A DNA stretch of 64,000 nt from Halobaculum magnesiiphilum (lineage in GTDB: Archaea; Halobacteriota; Halobacteria; Halobacteriales; Haloferacaceae): the NCBI RefSeq assembly GCF_019823105.1, contig NZ_CP081959.1, forward strand, positions 124,001-188,000, given 5' to 3'. The notes under the pieces are model-generated. The model was not told the origin of the DNA, did not search any database, and saw only the letters and a list, made by a program, of their open reading frames with translations. Shown here piece by piece: positions 51,134 to 62,000 of this stretch; the first letter of the stretch is position 1, and every line of letters begins with the position of its first letter. Made by a program: the position numbers and the translations under genes.

Positions 51134-51817
51134 CTATGGGCTACACTCTGGACTAAGACTGAAGATATCGAAATCGAAGCTGGAAGACTCGAGTTCCTCT
51201 TCATCCAGTGCTTCAACTCGCTCCACTTCTTCTTCGCTCAGGAATTCATACTCCTCACCGATTTCACGGGTAATCCGCTTAATCACAGCTAAAACCTCTG
51301 AGATACCCGATCGAGTCAGTGTGAGAAGCTCCTTGAGCAACACTACGTAAGCCTTCAAACCTAGCGTCCGAGCAACGAACCCGAGCAAGTATTTTCGCGC
51401 CATACCCACAAGGAAAGACGCTACACGACCTGTGACGCCAAACGCTGTTGCAAGAAGGTCAGCGATTAAGATTCCGAGACTCAACAACATATTCTCAATC
51501 TCATTTACTGCTTCTTCTGGATCTGCCTCGGTTACCGCACATGCATCATCAACTAATTGACTGAGACTACTGACTACAGGAAGAAGTGACATACTCCATC
51601 GTGTCCAGCTCGTTGTTCGGGTTGTCAATTGATACGCCAACGAAGCATCGTACCCTAACTGATCCTCGACGAGGCCTAAGACGATTTTGAGACCAGAGAG
51701 AACTTGAGCTGCTTCGGCTCTGTTGAAACCCTCTTGCAGTCTTGCGGTTTGCTGAAAAGCCAGTTTCGTAGCGGATCCGTCTGATCCGGTCGGAAGAGCC
51801 GGTCTTCCCAATGTCAA
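51134..51817 (-). CDS. Hydrophobic protein of unknown function, N-terminus altered by a small repeat element
   Basis: 227 residues in the longest frame. Residues about 105-170 are strongly hydrophobic (MLLSLGILIADLLATAFGVT, VASFLVGMARKYLLGFVART), and the C-terminus is an acidic tail (FLSEEEVERVEALDEEELES). The first 35 codons lie inside the 129-bp inverted-repeat element, so the native start is either lost or further in, for example the Met at about 51591. No family is recognised. Confidence 0.5.
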   Translation of the reverse strand: MTLGRPALPTGSDGSATKLAFQQTARLQEGFNRAEAAQVLSGLKIVLGLVEDQLGYDASLAYQLTTRTTSWTRWSMSLLPVVSSLSQLVDDACAVTEADPEEAVNEIENMLLSLGILIADLLATAFGVTGRVASFLVGMARKYLLGFVARTLGLKAYVVLLKELLTLTRSGISEVLAVIKRITREIGEEYEFLSEEEVERVEALDEEELESSSFDFDIFSLSPECSP

Positions 51818-51842
51818 TTCTGAAGGATTTCAACAGAGCCGA
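51714..51842. repeat. 129-bp miniature inverted-repeat element
   Basis: TCGGCTCTGTTGAAA at 51714-51728 is repeated inverted at 51828-51842, with a few more matching bases inside each arm. A third related end, GGCTCTGTCGAAATCATT, lies at 51863 in direct orientation. The TCTGTTGAAATCC ends look like those of haloarchaeal insertion sequences, so this is probably a non-autonomous element or a collapsed IS. Confidence 0.5.
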
Positions 51843-51884
51843 CTTCGACAAATCAATCAATTGGCTCTGTCGAAATCATTCACC

Positions 51885-52269
51885 ATTGCATTACGTAGAG
51901 CCGTTCTTCTCATCGGATTCTACGAGTCCACTGCAACACCAGGGCCTCAGTAAATAGCAAGATGGCGAGAGGATATCAACATCGGTTGCAAACCAGACTG
52001 CGCGTCGAGGTCCGGCAGTGACGTGCACCGCTCGCGAGCGTGTTCGAGCGCACGAACTCAGTAGTGCTCTGACACAGCGTGCTCTCGTGCTCGGTGTCGA
52101 CGTCCTCGCGCCCGGTGTCGTGCAGGATGGACGCTCGAGGCGACGCTGCGGGGAGCGCGCGCACCACCCGCCGTGCTTCGGACGCTGGAGCGCTACGGCG
52201 GGTCGATCGTTGATGCGACGCCGCGGGGTGAGCCGCCCCAACTGGTCGTCACCACTCAGGTCGAATAGC
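51885..52269 (+). pseudogene. Remnant of a protein gene
   Basis: Only the last frame is readable: LERYGGSIVDATPRGEPPQL and VVTTQVE before a stop at 52269. The upstream part has coding-like composition but several stops in every frame. No family is assigned. It lies 30 bp before the gene at 52300. Confidence 0.35.
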
Positions 52270-52299
52270 TAGCCAAACGCCCGATTCAAGTCACACCCA

Positions 52300-52602
52300 A
52301 TGCCACACCAATCCATGTCTGTCACCGCCGCTGACCTCCGCGATCAACTGCCCGCGTTCGACGATATCAAGCCCGGGTTGGCGCTGGAGATCAACGGGGA
52401 GCCCTACGAGGTCACGAGCGTCGAAACCGAGCGTCCCGGCCCAGGCGAGGAGATCCGCGTACTCGTACTCGCTGGAGTGGACGGGGAGATGAAATTCTCA
52501 TGGGGCGCTGGACACGATGTTGAAGAGGTCGTGTTCGTGCCTGTGGATGGAAACCCGATGATGGATGCGATTGAGGTCCGAGAAGTAAAAACAAACACCT
52601 AA
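52300..52602 (+). CDS. Small haloarchaeal protein, unknown function
   Basis: 100 residues (95 from the alternative ATG at 52315). LEINGEPYEVTSVETERPGP and VLVLAGVDGEMKFSW indicate a compact beta-rich protein, with an acidic end. No family name is known to me. It is the only rightward gene between the remnant at 51885 and the leftward GmrSD-like gene. Confidence 0.6.
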   Translation: MPHQSMSVTAADLRDQLPAFDDIKPGLALEINGEPYEVTSVETERPGPGEEIRVLVLAGVDGEMKFSWGAGHDVEEVVFVPVDGNPMMDAIEVREVKTNT

Positions 52603-52639
52603 ACCCAATTACTAACTGCCGTAGCCTCTACCGGAAGAA

Positions 52640-54337
52640 TCACAACGACCAGATATTCACGCACGCCTGCGCCAATTCTCGCGTCCTGTTGTCGATATTC
52701 TCTCCGGACCACTCATCGTAGTCAGTCGCGATCGCTTTCGTCATCTCGTACTCGGACGTCGAGTACACTTCTTTCTTGTTCTCGAAGGGGTCCGCCCCGA
52801 CCGACGCATTTCGGTCGGACTCAAACAGCGTCAGATTGCCCAACCGGTCGCGAACCTGCATGAATTCACCCTCGGTCATGTCCAACTGAACTGGCCACGC
52901 GCTGTACTTCTTTGCACTGAACGCCGCGCGCGGGGCGATATGTTCTCGCTCGGGCTCCGAGAACTCTACCTGAGATCCATTGTAGTAGTCCTCTTCGATA
53001 CGGATCAGCATGTACTTTGTCTGGTCGTTCAGCCGCATCCGTTTGTTCTCCAGACTCGTTCGGAACTCGCCGTCGCTCGGCCACCGATCGGTGAATAGAT
53101 CGCGGAGTTCGTCGGCGACCTCGCTCTCATCATCGAAGTACTCGGAGCAGGCCCGCGAGTAGATCCGGTCGATTTCACCACCGGTCGGGTAGTTCGCCGT
53201 CTTCCAGCGGATGACGAACGCTTCGAGAACGCGGAGGGCCTCCATCACTCGATTGGCGGACTCGAGTTCATCGATGATCCGCAGGAGGATGGTGCGGGCC
53301 TGAGTGATGCTGAGCATCTCGAGGTCGTCCAGTTTGTCATTCACCGCCGCGTTCCCGTTGGAATCGTACTTGCTGACGGAGTGATCGATCAAGTCTGCGT
53401 AGATCGACGCGCTCCGCAACATATCGGCGACGTACTCTTCCAGCGAAATCCCCGCTTGGTCCAGTTTGTTGTCGACGATATCTTGGAAGGTGTCGTAGAG
53501 CTTGTAGTCAGAGACGTCACCGTCGTGGTCAGGCTCCGAAGCCGACATGATATAGTGCCGGAAGAATCGACTCGGCTTGGAGAGCTTTGGCACGATCAGT
53601 TCGACGATCGCTTCCCAATCGTCTCGAATCTGGTCGTAATCGATGGAAGGGTCCGTTGCCGCCGTGCTGAACACGTAGTTCTTCATCAAGTCGACTGCGG
53701 AGAGTTCGAGACCGCGATCGTTGAGGGTCTCGAAGAGCCTGAAGGCCGACTGCTCACCGTCGGTCGTAATCGAGACCGCGGTGACGCTCCGGAGCAGCTT
53801 GTTACGTATCTCGTTGATCTCCTTCGGGTCCAGTTCGTCCATCTTCTCCGCGTAGAACTGGAACCCTTCTCTCAGGTTCGAGTCACTCACCTCGTCGAAC
53901 CGTTGATCGAGGATCGCCCTGTAATCGTCGTCGTCGAACTTACTCAGACTCAGATTAGGATATCGAGCGGTGTCGATGTCCTCCTGCCAGAGGTACTTGT
54001 TGTTGATTGAGTCTGCTTGTTTCTCTAAATCCTCGTTGAGGTACTTCTGACGCATCACCGCCAGAATTAGAGAGATCGTCGTCAACCGCTGCTGGCCGTC
54101 AACCACCTCAAGTTGGTCGAGATCGTTGAGACCTTGGCTGCGTTCGATGAGTACGATCGAACCCACGAAGTGGGTATCACCTTCTTCGATAGCTTGGATG
54201 TCGGACCACAGCGCAGCCCACTGCTCTTCACCCCATGCGTACCTTCGCTGGTAGTCAGGAACGGTGTACCGATATTGCCGCGTGAGAATACTCTCGATTC
54301 GGTCTTCAGTGGCAGTCAAGCCGATACCGCTACTCAT
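52640..54337 (-). CDS. GmrSD-like DUF262/DUF1524 protein (type IV restriction)
   Basis: 565 residues from the ATG at 54337. The DUF262 half has YTVPDYQRRYAWGEEQWAAL, HFVGSIVLIE and the DGQQR motif in LEVVDGQQRLTTISLILAV. The DUF1524 half has an HNH-like set: EREHIAPRAAF and RLGNLTLFESDRNASVGADP. The same two domains fused in one protein restrict DNA with modified cytosines in bacterial GmrSD. It lies 82 bp behind the type IIG enzyme on the same strand, in a defence island. Confidence 0.85.
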   Translation of the reverse strand: MSSGIGLTATEDRIESILTRQYRYTVPDYQRRYAWGEEQWAALWSDIQAIEEGDTHFVGSIVLIERSQGLNDLDQLEVVDGQQRLTTISLILAVMRQKYLNEDLEKQADSINNKYLWQEDIDTARYPNLSLSKFDDDDYRAILDQRFDEVSDSNLREGFQFYAEKMDELDPKEINEIRNKLLRSVTAVSITTDGEQSAFRLFETLNDRGLELSAVDLMKNYVFSTAATDPSIDYDQIRDDWEAIVELIVPKLSKPSRFFRHYIMSASEPDHDGDVSDYKLYDTFQDIVDNKLDQAGISLEEYVADMLRSASIYADLIDHSVSKYDSNGNAAVNDKLDDLEMLSITQARTILLRIIDELESANRVMEALRVLEAFVIRWKTANYPTGGEIDRIYSRACSEYFDDESEVADELRDLFTDRWPSDGEFRTSLENKRMRLNDQTKYMLIRIEEDYYNGSQVEFSEPEREHIAPRAAFSAKKYSAWPVQLDMTEGEFMQVRDRLGNLTLFESDRNASVGADPFENKKEVYSTSEYEMTKAIATDYDEWSGENIDNRTRELAQACVNIWSL

Positions 54338-54419
54338 TGATGGATTCAAACGGTTACTTCACTAATAACATACGGAAGCAGATAGCAGTATTACTCCCTA
54401 ACCTGTTTTTATTCAGGTG

Positions 54420-57400
54420 CTACTCCCCGACAGCCTCCTCCACGATCTCGATTTCCTCATCACTCAACCCGTACAGCTCGTAGACGATTTCGTCGATCAA
54501 CTCGTCGGTCCGCTCGATCTGCTCCTCCAACTCCTCAGCCCGTTCTTTCGTCTCTAGATAGCTCTCCAGCCCGTCGCGAACGTCGTCGACTGCAGGCAGC
54601 GTCAACCCATGGAGCCGGTCGACCAGCGAGTTCGTCTTCGTCGCGGTCTCGCGGAAGCCGGCGAAGCCGCCCGCTTCGTCGACGGCGACCGGCACGAACG
54701 CTTCGATGAGATCGGCCTCCGATTCGGTGAGATCCGTGATGCGCAGTGCCGGGAGGGGGTCAGTCTTCGTGTAGCCCCACTGATCCGTGTCGTGTTCGTC
54801 CTCGTCGTCAGGTTTGTAGCGAGCGGTGAGGCGGATCTCGACGGTCGTTGGCGACAACCGGTCAACGATAGCCCCCTCGGTTCGTAGGTTGATCTTCTCT
54901 TCCGATGTTTCTTGAAGAATCGAATCTGCTGCATTCTTTGGTGGCTGAATTAAGCCAACATCACCGATTGCATCTCCATCGTCGTAGTTCCCAAGATAAT
55001 CTTTGAATGAGAGATTCAAATCACCAATTTTTCTAGTATTTTCGATCATTTCATCTGATAGCCGCATGAGTGCTTCACGGGGACAATCGGCAGGAGGAGT
55101 CATTTTGTGGAGCATCTCCTCGCTGACCCCATTGTCCATATCTGGAAGGGGAATTGGACCGAGGTATGACGTTTTGAATCGTCTGAAATCGCCTCGGAGG
55201 ACTGGACTAGTATGATAGATGTAGAACCATGTTGGGGAACTGTTTAGGATAGCTGTCAAAACCAACCTGTTCGACCGGTCATTTTCTTCTGGAACTACAG
55301 CATATGCTGTGTCTCTAATATAGATACCCTGGTCGTCAAGGGTGAATTCCGAACGTTGGCAAACATCGGGGACCAATATCTTATTAGAATCAAAAACCTC
55401 CTTTTCACGCGGACACCAAAGAGAGTACCATGTAGGATAGTTCATCGAATCGCTCCCCCTTTCGCTTAGTCGCTTTCTGAACTCGTTCAGATATTGGTAT
55501 GTTCTGGGGTAATCTGATTCGAGAGTTGACTCTGGAATCTCGGAAGTATTCCCAGCATGATTGGAATATGGATAAATGACCGCTGTTTGGGGATCGATTG
55601 ATAAGTATCGAGAGATCTGATTGCCATCCGTGAGCGGTTGAACCAGTTCTCGCTCTAGAGTATAGCGGTCATTATTGGCAGGTGATTCAATGACCACCTC
55701 GTCCTCTCTCCATTCGACGACATCGACGAATAGGACTTCATTGTCCCCGGACACGATCCCTTCAGCAAGGTAATCGGTTACATCGCCTAATGTAGGCCCC
55801 CGCTCCTCCATTTTATTTAGAGTCTGTCTTTCAATGGCCCCCGTCAAGATCCAGGGGGTTGAGTCAAGTTCGCTTGTGCTGACCTTACTTGATGATATAT
55901 CGGATAAGTCGGCTGATTCGACTGCTTCTGACGGTACCTCACAGTAGTCGAACTCATCGGTTGCGTAGCTATCACCCGATAACAGTAACAGACAAGTGTA
56001 CGTTGTAGCCCCAGAGAACACTTGATTCTCGCCAAAATCGACAATCGAATTGAGATCGGTTTCCCGCGTGAGGTACTTACGCAGCCCCTCGCCTGCGTTC
56101 GACTCGAAGAATTTGTTTGGAAGAATGTAACCTAAGCCTCCGTGAGCACTCAACTGTGACCCTTTCTCTGCGAATAACGCGTACAGGTCAAATCTTCCCG
56201 TAGCCGACATATAATTTGACGAGGCGAAGTCAGCAAATTGGGCGTTTGTTTTTCTAATATTCTGAATCTTCACATACGGCGGATTCCCAACAACTGCATC
56301 AAACCCACCATCTGCACGCTTCTCCCCATCAGTCCCGAAGAACACCTCGGGGTACTCCAACTCCCAGTGGAAGAAGTCCTCCTCGTCGGCCATCGTCTGA
56401 GCTGACGCAAACCAATCCTCTCCCTGCACGTCGGCCCACTCGCTCTCGTCCTCGATCGCGCCGGCCATCTCCTCGTACACACCCTCAGGCACGTCCAACC
56501 CGAACTGCTCGGCGGTGTGGACATTCGCCAACTCGAATAGGCGCCCGTATAACGGATCCGAGCGGATCTCGTCATACGTTTCTTCCATCGACTTGATATC
56601 CGCGAGTGTCTCGTTGTCGATGGCCAACAGCTCCGACATGAGTTCCATCACGTGCTCGAGCGTGTCCCGACGAGCCTTCGCGAACACCTGGGTGAGCGTC
56701 AACTGCCCACCTTCCTTGGCGCTATCATCGGACAAGACCTCGGTGATGTCCGACCCCACCAGCGAGTTCCCGTCCTTCAGGTGGTGGTCGAGGAACGCGA
56801 GCGGCTGGTCGGTCGCGAGCGTCTCCAGCCACATCGAGAGCTTCGCCAACTCGACGGCCATCCCGTTGATATCCACCCCATAAATGCACTCGCGGGCGAT
56901 GATCCGCCGGATGTCCTGTTCATCGTAGCTCTGAATCTCCTGGTGGCGGATGACTTCCATCACCTGTTCGGTCAGATACCCGGTCGCCTTTGTGAGGAAG
57001 TGCCCCGACCCCATCGCCGGGTCGAGCACGGTCAATTCGCGGATTTGCTCCAAGAACGGCGCGATGTACCCCTTGTCGCCGGGTTCTAACCCCTCCTCCT
57101 CGCGAATATCGTCCTTGATCTCTGCGACCAGCGGGTCGATCGTCTCCTCGACGATGTACGCGACGACGTAGTCGGGCGTGTAGTAGGCCCCAGTGGCCTT
57201 GCGCTCGCCGTCGTCGTTCACCACGTACAACTCGCCCTCCTCGACCGTCTCGACGGCGTCAGCGACGCTCACCTCCGTCGCGGGCTTCCACACTTGCCCG
57301 CCGTCCTCCGAGACGGCGGCGTACTGCTCGGGAGCGATCCGGAACTCGTGTTCGAGCAGGCCCTCGTAGATCGTCCCCAAGTGCCGGGTATCGAGGTCGG

Positions 57401-58643
57401 CGTAGTCGGCGAGCACGTACCCATCGCCGTCGTCGGCCGTCGTCGTCCCAAGGCGGTAGACGACCTCGGCGATGTACCGATCGGCGACCTCGTTGTTCGC
57501 GAGGAACGCGTGCTCATCATCGTCGAAGAGGCCGCCGTTGTACGGCGGGATTCCCAGCGACTCCTCGCCGGAGTCGATGAGCCGGAATAGGTCCTGGAGG
57601 CGCCCCCACATCGACGTGGAGTACTCGCTGTACTCGTCGAAGGAATCGCCCGCGTCGATGTCCTCGTGGATCTCTTGGCGCAACTCGTCGAGGCTGAAGT
57701 TCTCATTGAACTCGGCTTCGCGAGAGGGCTCGTCCGGGCTGATGAGGTGTCGCGACTCGGCATATAGCACGAACATCAGCCGATATAACAGCACGAGCGA
57801 CTGCTCTTTCAGCTCCTCGCGAGCGTCCTCGTCGTCGGGGTCGATATCGAGATCGTTCGTCTCGACGAAACCCTCGCCGAGGATGCGCAGAGCGGTGAAG
57901 ACGTTGTCCTGGAGGTCCTCGCCGAGCTCCTGGGCGGCCGTCTCCGATTCGTTCCAGACCGTTTCGAGGAACGTCGTGCCCGCCGTCTCGCGGAACGCAG
58001 CCGGCCGGAAGAACGCGTAGAAGTACTTGAATTGCTCAAGGTCGCCCGACTCGAGGAGTTCGGGCAGGTTGACCTCGTAGTAGGTCTCGGTCGCGTAGTC
58101 TTTCGTCCCGTAGAGGCGCCAGGTCTTGCCGTCGGTGAGGATACCCCACTCCAGTCGCTCAGGCGTGTGTTCGAGGTAGTACTTGATCTGGTGAGAGGCG
58201 TCGCGATAAGAGCGCATCTCCGCGAACCGTTTGGTGAAGTCGGCGTCCCACTGCTTGGCCTCGAGGACCGCGGAGGCCAGTGAGTACATCGCGTCGCGGT
58301 CGCCGTCGCGCTTGCGGATACTTGCGTCGCGGCGTTTCTCGTCGGATTCGAACAAGAGGCGGTCGTTGTACCCTTCACTGTCCGGAAGGGTGGTCTCCGA
58401 GAGAGTTCCGAAGCCGAGGACGTCCAGTACTTCGTCGATCCACGAGTCGAGCAGTTCGTCCTCTTTGTAAGAGGCGACGAGCTCGCCTTCCAGTTCCCAC
58501 AGGCGTTGGAGTTCCTCGAGGGCGGCTTGGGCTTCTTCATCGCAGTTCCAGGCGTCGAGATCGTCGACGCGCTCGTCGAGATAGTACCCAGAGAAGAGGT
58601 CCGAATTGCGGTAGGCCGTCGTCCCAAGCGTGGCCTGACTCAT
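54420..58643 (-). CDS. Type IIG restriction-methylase, first of a divergent pair
   Basis: 1407 residues. The N-terminus has a PD-(D/E)xK-like nuclease pattern (VLEAKQWD, EAK at 128-130). Methylase motif I DPAMGSGHFL lies at 541-550 and motif IV NPPY at 787-790. The region about 800-1250 is the specificity part, encoded by clearly AT-richer DNA (about 54900-56280), then a coiled-coil C-terminus. The combination is Eco57I/PglX-like: one polypeptide methylates adenine and cuts unmodified DNA. It is divergent from a second enzyme of the same type at 59014. Confidence 0.88.
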   Translation of the reverse strand: MSQATLGTTAYRNSDLFSGYYLDERVDDLDAWNCDEEAQAALEELQRLWELEGELVASYKEDELLDSWIDEVLDVLGFGTLSETTLPDSEGYNDRLLFESDEKRRDASIRKRDGDRDAMYSLASAVLEAKQWDADFTKRFAEMRSYRDASHQIKYYLEHTPERLEWGILTDGKTWRLYGTKDYATETYYEVNLPELLESGDLEQFKYFYAFFRPAAFRETAGTTFLETVWNESETAAQELGEDLQDNVFTALRILGEGFVETNDLDIDPDDEDAREELKEQSLVLLYRLMFVLYAESRHLISPDEPSREAEFNENFSLDELRQEIHEDIDAGDSFDEYSEYSTSMWGRLQDLFRLIDSGEESLGIPPYNGGLFDDDEHAFLANNEVADRYIAEVVYRLGTTTADDGDGYVLADYADLDTRHLGTIYEGLLEHEFRIAPEQYAAVSEDGGQVWKPATEVSVADAVETVEEGELYVVNDDGERKATGAYYTPDYVVAYIVEETIDPLVAEIKDDIREEEGLEPGDKGYIAPFLEQIRELTVLDPAMGSGHFLTKATGYLTEQVMEVIRHQEIQSYDEQDIRRIIARECIYGVDINGMAVELAKLSMWLETLATDQPLAFLDHHLKDGNSLVGSDITEVLSDDSAKEGGQLTLTQVFAKARRDTLEHVMELMSELLAIDNETLADIKSMEETYDEIRSDPLYGRLFELANVHTAEQFGLDVPEGVYEEMAGAIEDESEWADVQGEDWFASAQTMADEEDFFHWELEYPEVFFGTDGEKRADGGFDAVVGNPPYVKIQNIRKTNAQFADFASSNYMSATGRFDLYALFAEKGSQLSAHGGLGYILPNKFFESNAGEGLRKYLTRETDLNSIVDFGENQVFSGATTYTCLLLLSGDSYATDEFDYCEVPSEAVESADLSDISSSKVSTSELDSTPWILTGAIERQTLNKMEERGPTLGDVTDYLAEGIVSGDNEVLFVDVVEWREDEVVIESPANNDRYTLERELVQPLTDGNQISRYLSIDPQTAVIYPYSNHAGNTSEIPESTLESDYPRTYQYLNEFRKRLSERGSDSMNYPTWYSLWCPREKEVFDSNKILVPDVCQRSEFTLDDQGIYIRDTAYAVVPEENDRSNRLVLTAILNSSPTWFYIYHTSPVLRGDFRRFKTSYLGPIPLPDMDNGVSEEMLHKMTPPADCPREALMRLSDEMIENTRKIGDLNLSFKDYLGNYDDGDAIGDVGLIQPPKNAADSILQETSEEKINLRTEGAIVDRLSPTTVEIRLTARYKPDDEDEHDTDQWGYTKTDPLPALRITDLTESEADLIEAFVPVAVDEAGGFAGFRETATKTNSLVDRLHGLTLPAVDDVRDGLESYLETKERAEELEEQIERTDELIDEIVYELYGLSDEEIEIVEEAVGE

Positions 58644-58843
58644 CTGACCGATCCGGTGAGAAACCCTGCAAGCAGTTGTCTACACTCGGGTGCATCCGGT
58701 GCCGATGCAGAGTACGCATTGTTCAGATCTTTGGATCCAATTTTCTTCATCAGGACCCACCTGTAGGGGTAGAGATCGATATTGAGTCGGACACTATCGT
58801 CCGCTCGTCTGCGATGTTCATAATCATATCCAGTTGCATACAT
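58640..58843 (-). CDS. Possible 67-residue protein coupled to the type IIG gene
   Basis: The frame starts at 58843 (MYATGYDYEHRRRADDSVRL) and its TGA overlaps the ATG of the 1407-residue enzyme (ATGA), the usual sign of coupling. The composition is not typical of the window, and I recognise no family, so it may be chance in an AT-richer intergenic region. If real, it could be a control protein. Confidence 0.3.
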   Translation of the reverse strand: MYATGYDYEHRRRADDSVRLNIDLYPYRWVLMKKIGSKDLNNAYSASAPDAPECRQLLAGFLTGSVR

Positions 58844-59000
58844 CGAAACCAGATAGCAGATACAAAAGGTTGACTGGATTGAACGGCCCTCCCACCGACC
58901 TTCTGGACAGACTCCAGTCTGGTCAATGCGTACTCTAAGGAGGGTTTCCCCATTCTCGGCGTCGGCTTTCTGATTGGCGCGTCTCGAAATGGGTTTCTCA

Positions 59001-59005
59001 GGAGG
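59001..59005 (+). promoter_or_regulatory. Strong Shine-Dalgarno site of the second type IIG gene
   Basis: GGAGG ends 8 bases before the ATG at 59014. Most genes of this window look leaderless, so a strong ribosome site fixes this start and suggests a leadered transcript, or gene transfer from a background that uses such sites. Confidence 0.6.
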
Positions 59006-59013
59006 AACTGACG

Positions 59014-62000
59014 ATGTCTACTAATCAATCGTCAGTAGCGACGGAGTTTGTCGCTGAGGCGTTCGAGACGGAAGTTCTCGACGAAACGACAGACCGCCTC
59101 ATCAGCAGGATCGATGACACTGTTTCGAGGTTACGAGAACAGATCGACGACGACAGGCTAGAAAAGATTCTCCGTGCCGATGCTGGCTCGTACCAATTGA
59201 AAGCGAGCATGACTCGTGACGGGCTTCAGCCCGAGTCCTTCACACAAGAAGCTGTGATCAACCCCCTCTTGAATGCTCTCGGATACGAGTACTCAACGGA
59301 GGCTGGTGGGTTATCTGGCGGGCAAACACAAGTCGCAGACTACACGATTTCGCTCCGCGACTATCCGGCAATCGATTCGACCCGTCTTCTCATTGAGGCA
59401 GAACCCATCAATAAGGATCTGAATAGCCGGAAGCATGGGATTGGGCAGGTTCGAGATTGGCTTAGCCAGCGCGAATTTGAATCGGACTTTGGGTTCGCAA
59501 CTGATGGGCTTCGGTGGATTTTCGTTCGCTACGATCCCGACTCGTACACCCTCAACACTATCGAAGAAATCGACCTTCAGCCAGTCTTCCTTGCACTCTT
59601 CCAGAACCAAGTCGGAAAACGGAACGACCTTGATGAGGCACTCTTCGATGCAGATGGTGAGCGTGTCACCCGATTTGTCCGGACGTTCGAGTATGAGAAT
59701 TTCGTCTCTATTGCAAGCGAAGCCCGGCAAGTCATCAAGCAGAAGCGCGAGGAGATCACCGCTGAATTCTACGACGACTACATTCGCTATGTCTTCGGGA
59801 TCGTTGACGAGGATGAGGAGACTCCCCGGTCACTTGTCGGGGATGGCGTAGTCGTTCCAGACGCCGCGACCGAGGACAAAGCCCGTCTCTTCGCAGTCGA
59901 ACTGATGAATCGGTTGGTGTTCATCAAATTTCTTGAAGACAAGGCGCTCGTTCAGCCTGACCTACTTCAGACGCTCAAGGACACCTACAAGGACGGCTTC
60001 TATACCGGCTCGTTCTACGAAGAATTCTGTCAGCCGCTCTTTTATGATGTGATGAACGAGAAGCCGGACAGCCGGCCGGCACAGGTCCAACAGATAGATC
60101 TGTTTCAAAATATCCCATACCTCAACGGTGGCTTGTTCCGACCGTCCATCGGAGGCGACGACTTCGATGAAGCAGCCTTCGACGTTCGGAACTCGGTACT
60201 GTTCTCCATTATTGACCTGCTGGAGCGGTATAGCTTTTCAGCGGAGGGAACACCAACCGATTTGGATCCGAGCGTTCTCGGAAATGTATTCGAGAAGACG
60301 ATCAACTACGTCACAAGCGATAACGCGGACACGAACAAAGAGTTGGGGGCGTACTACACACCAAGCGAGATAACGCGGTTTTGCGCGGAAGAAACGGTAC
60401 GACCAGCTCTTTTGGATCGGTTCGAGCAGGTGCTGATCGAGGAGTGCGACTGGCCCGAGCATGCCGCGACTGATTATGAATCGGTGTACAAACTCATTGA
60501 GGATCTGCCGGGGAAATTCAGCACGATCAGCGCCCTGCTTTCGGAAGTGGACGAATTCCGGGTGGTTGATCCCGCGTGTGGAAGTGGCCACTTCCTCACG
60601 TCTGTTTTGGAAGAAGTCGTCACCATCAGAAAGGCGCTGTATGCGCGAAACGAATCGTATCCCGACGAGTACCGGCTGAAGAAGACGACGGTTCTGAACA
60701 ACATCTATGGTGTGGACCTCATGGGACCGGCTGTCGAGATCGCCAAACTCAGGTGTTGGCTGTCGGTTATCTCCGAGCTTGAGACGGAGAATGTGGACGA
60801 ACTTGCTGAAGACAACGCGCTCGCGCTCCCGAACATCGCATTCAATCTCCGCGAAGGGAACAGTCTGATCGGGTACACCGGATTCCCCGAGACGACGGAC
60901 AACGGCGAGTATACGCTCGGGAGCTTTAGCGAGGACACCGTTCGGGATCGCTATCAGAACATCATTGACGAGATCGAAAAACACGAGAATGCATTCGACA
61001 GCGAGACCGCCGAGAAACACCGCCGGCGTGCCTTCTCGCTATTAAGGGATGCCCGAGAAGAACTGATTGAAGACATTCATGGCGAATTTATTGAGGCCGG
61101 AATTGATAGAATTTCTTCAGATCAGGTAGAGCAGATGAAACCATTCAATTGGGTACTTGAGTTTGCTGAGGTCTATGCTGATGGAGGTTTTGACGTGGTT
61201 GTAGGTAATCCTCCTTGGGACCGTATCAAAGCAAACCGCGATGACTTCTTCTCGCGGTATGACTCTGATTTCCGGACACTATCAACAAACCAGAAAGATA
61301 TCGTAGTGGCTGACTTGTTGGAGGAGGAGTCGATCCGAGAAAAGTGGGAGGAGTACAAGCGGACCATCGAAATACAGGCTCAATATTTCAACGAAGGGGA
61401 GGCATTTACCAAACAACGTTCTACAGTCGGCGGTCGGACTCAAGCCTCAGAGAATGATCTGTCCTCGCTATTCTTTGAACGAGTATTTGAAATTGCTCGA
61501 GACGACGGATATGTTTCACAGGTTCTACCAGGTAGAATATTCCATGGAGCCCCGACCAAAACCCTGAGACAGCACCTTTTGACCAAGACAAGAGTTAGCT
61601 CGCTGATTAGCTTCGAAAATCACGGTATATTCGACAATATAGATAATAGGTACAATTTCGGTGTATTAACGTTCGAGAATCAGGGAGAGACGGACACGCT
61701 ACGAGGAATCTTTGAACAAAAAGACTTGGATATCCTACAAAGCTCGAAAGAATCTCTCGTTGACATTCCAATAGAGATACTGACAGGCTTTGCGCCGTCA
61801 TCACTCTTATTCCCTCGAATTCAAGGGCCGGAGGATTTGGGTGTGCTTCAGAACGCTGTATCATTCCCTGCTGTTGCGGACGAGCAAAGAAATTGGCACG
61901 CCAAACCGACACGGCCCCTCGGAAAAACTTCAGACAGTGAGAGGTTCTTTGACACAGCAGAGGGTTGCGATTACCCGATCTTGACCGGACGGAACTTCTT

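Noticed and set aside
58644-59013. Bidirectional promoter with a shared operator between the type IIG genes
   Set aside because: I searched for inverted repeats in this interval and found none convincing.
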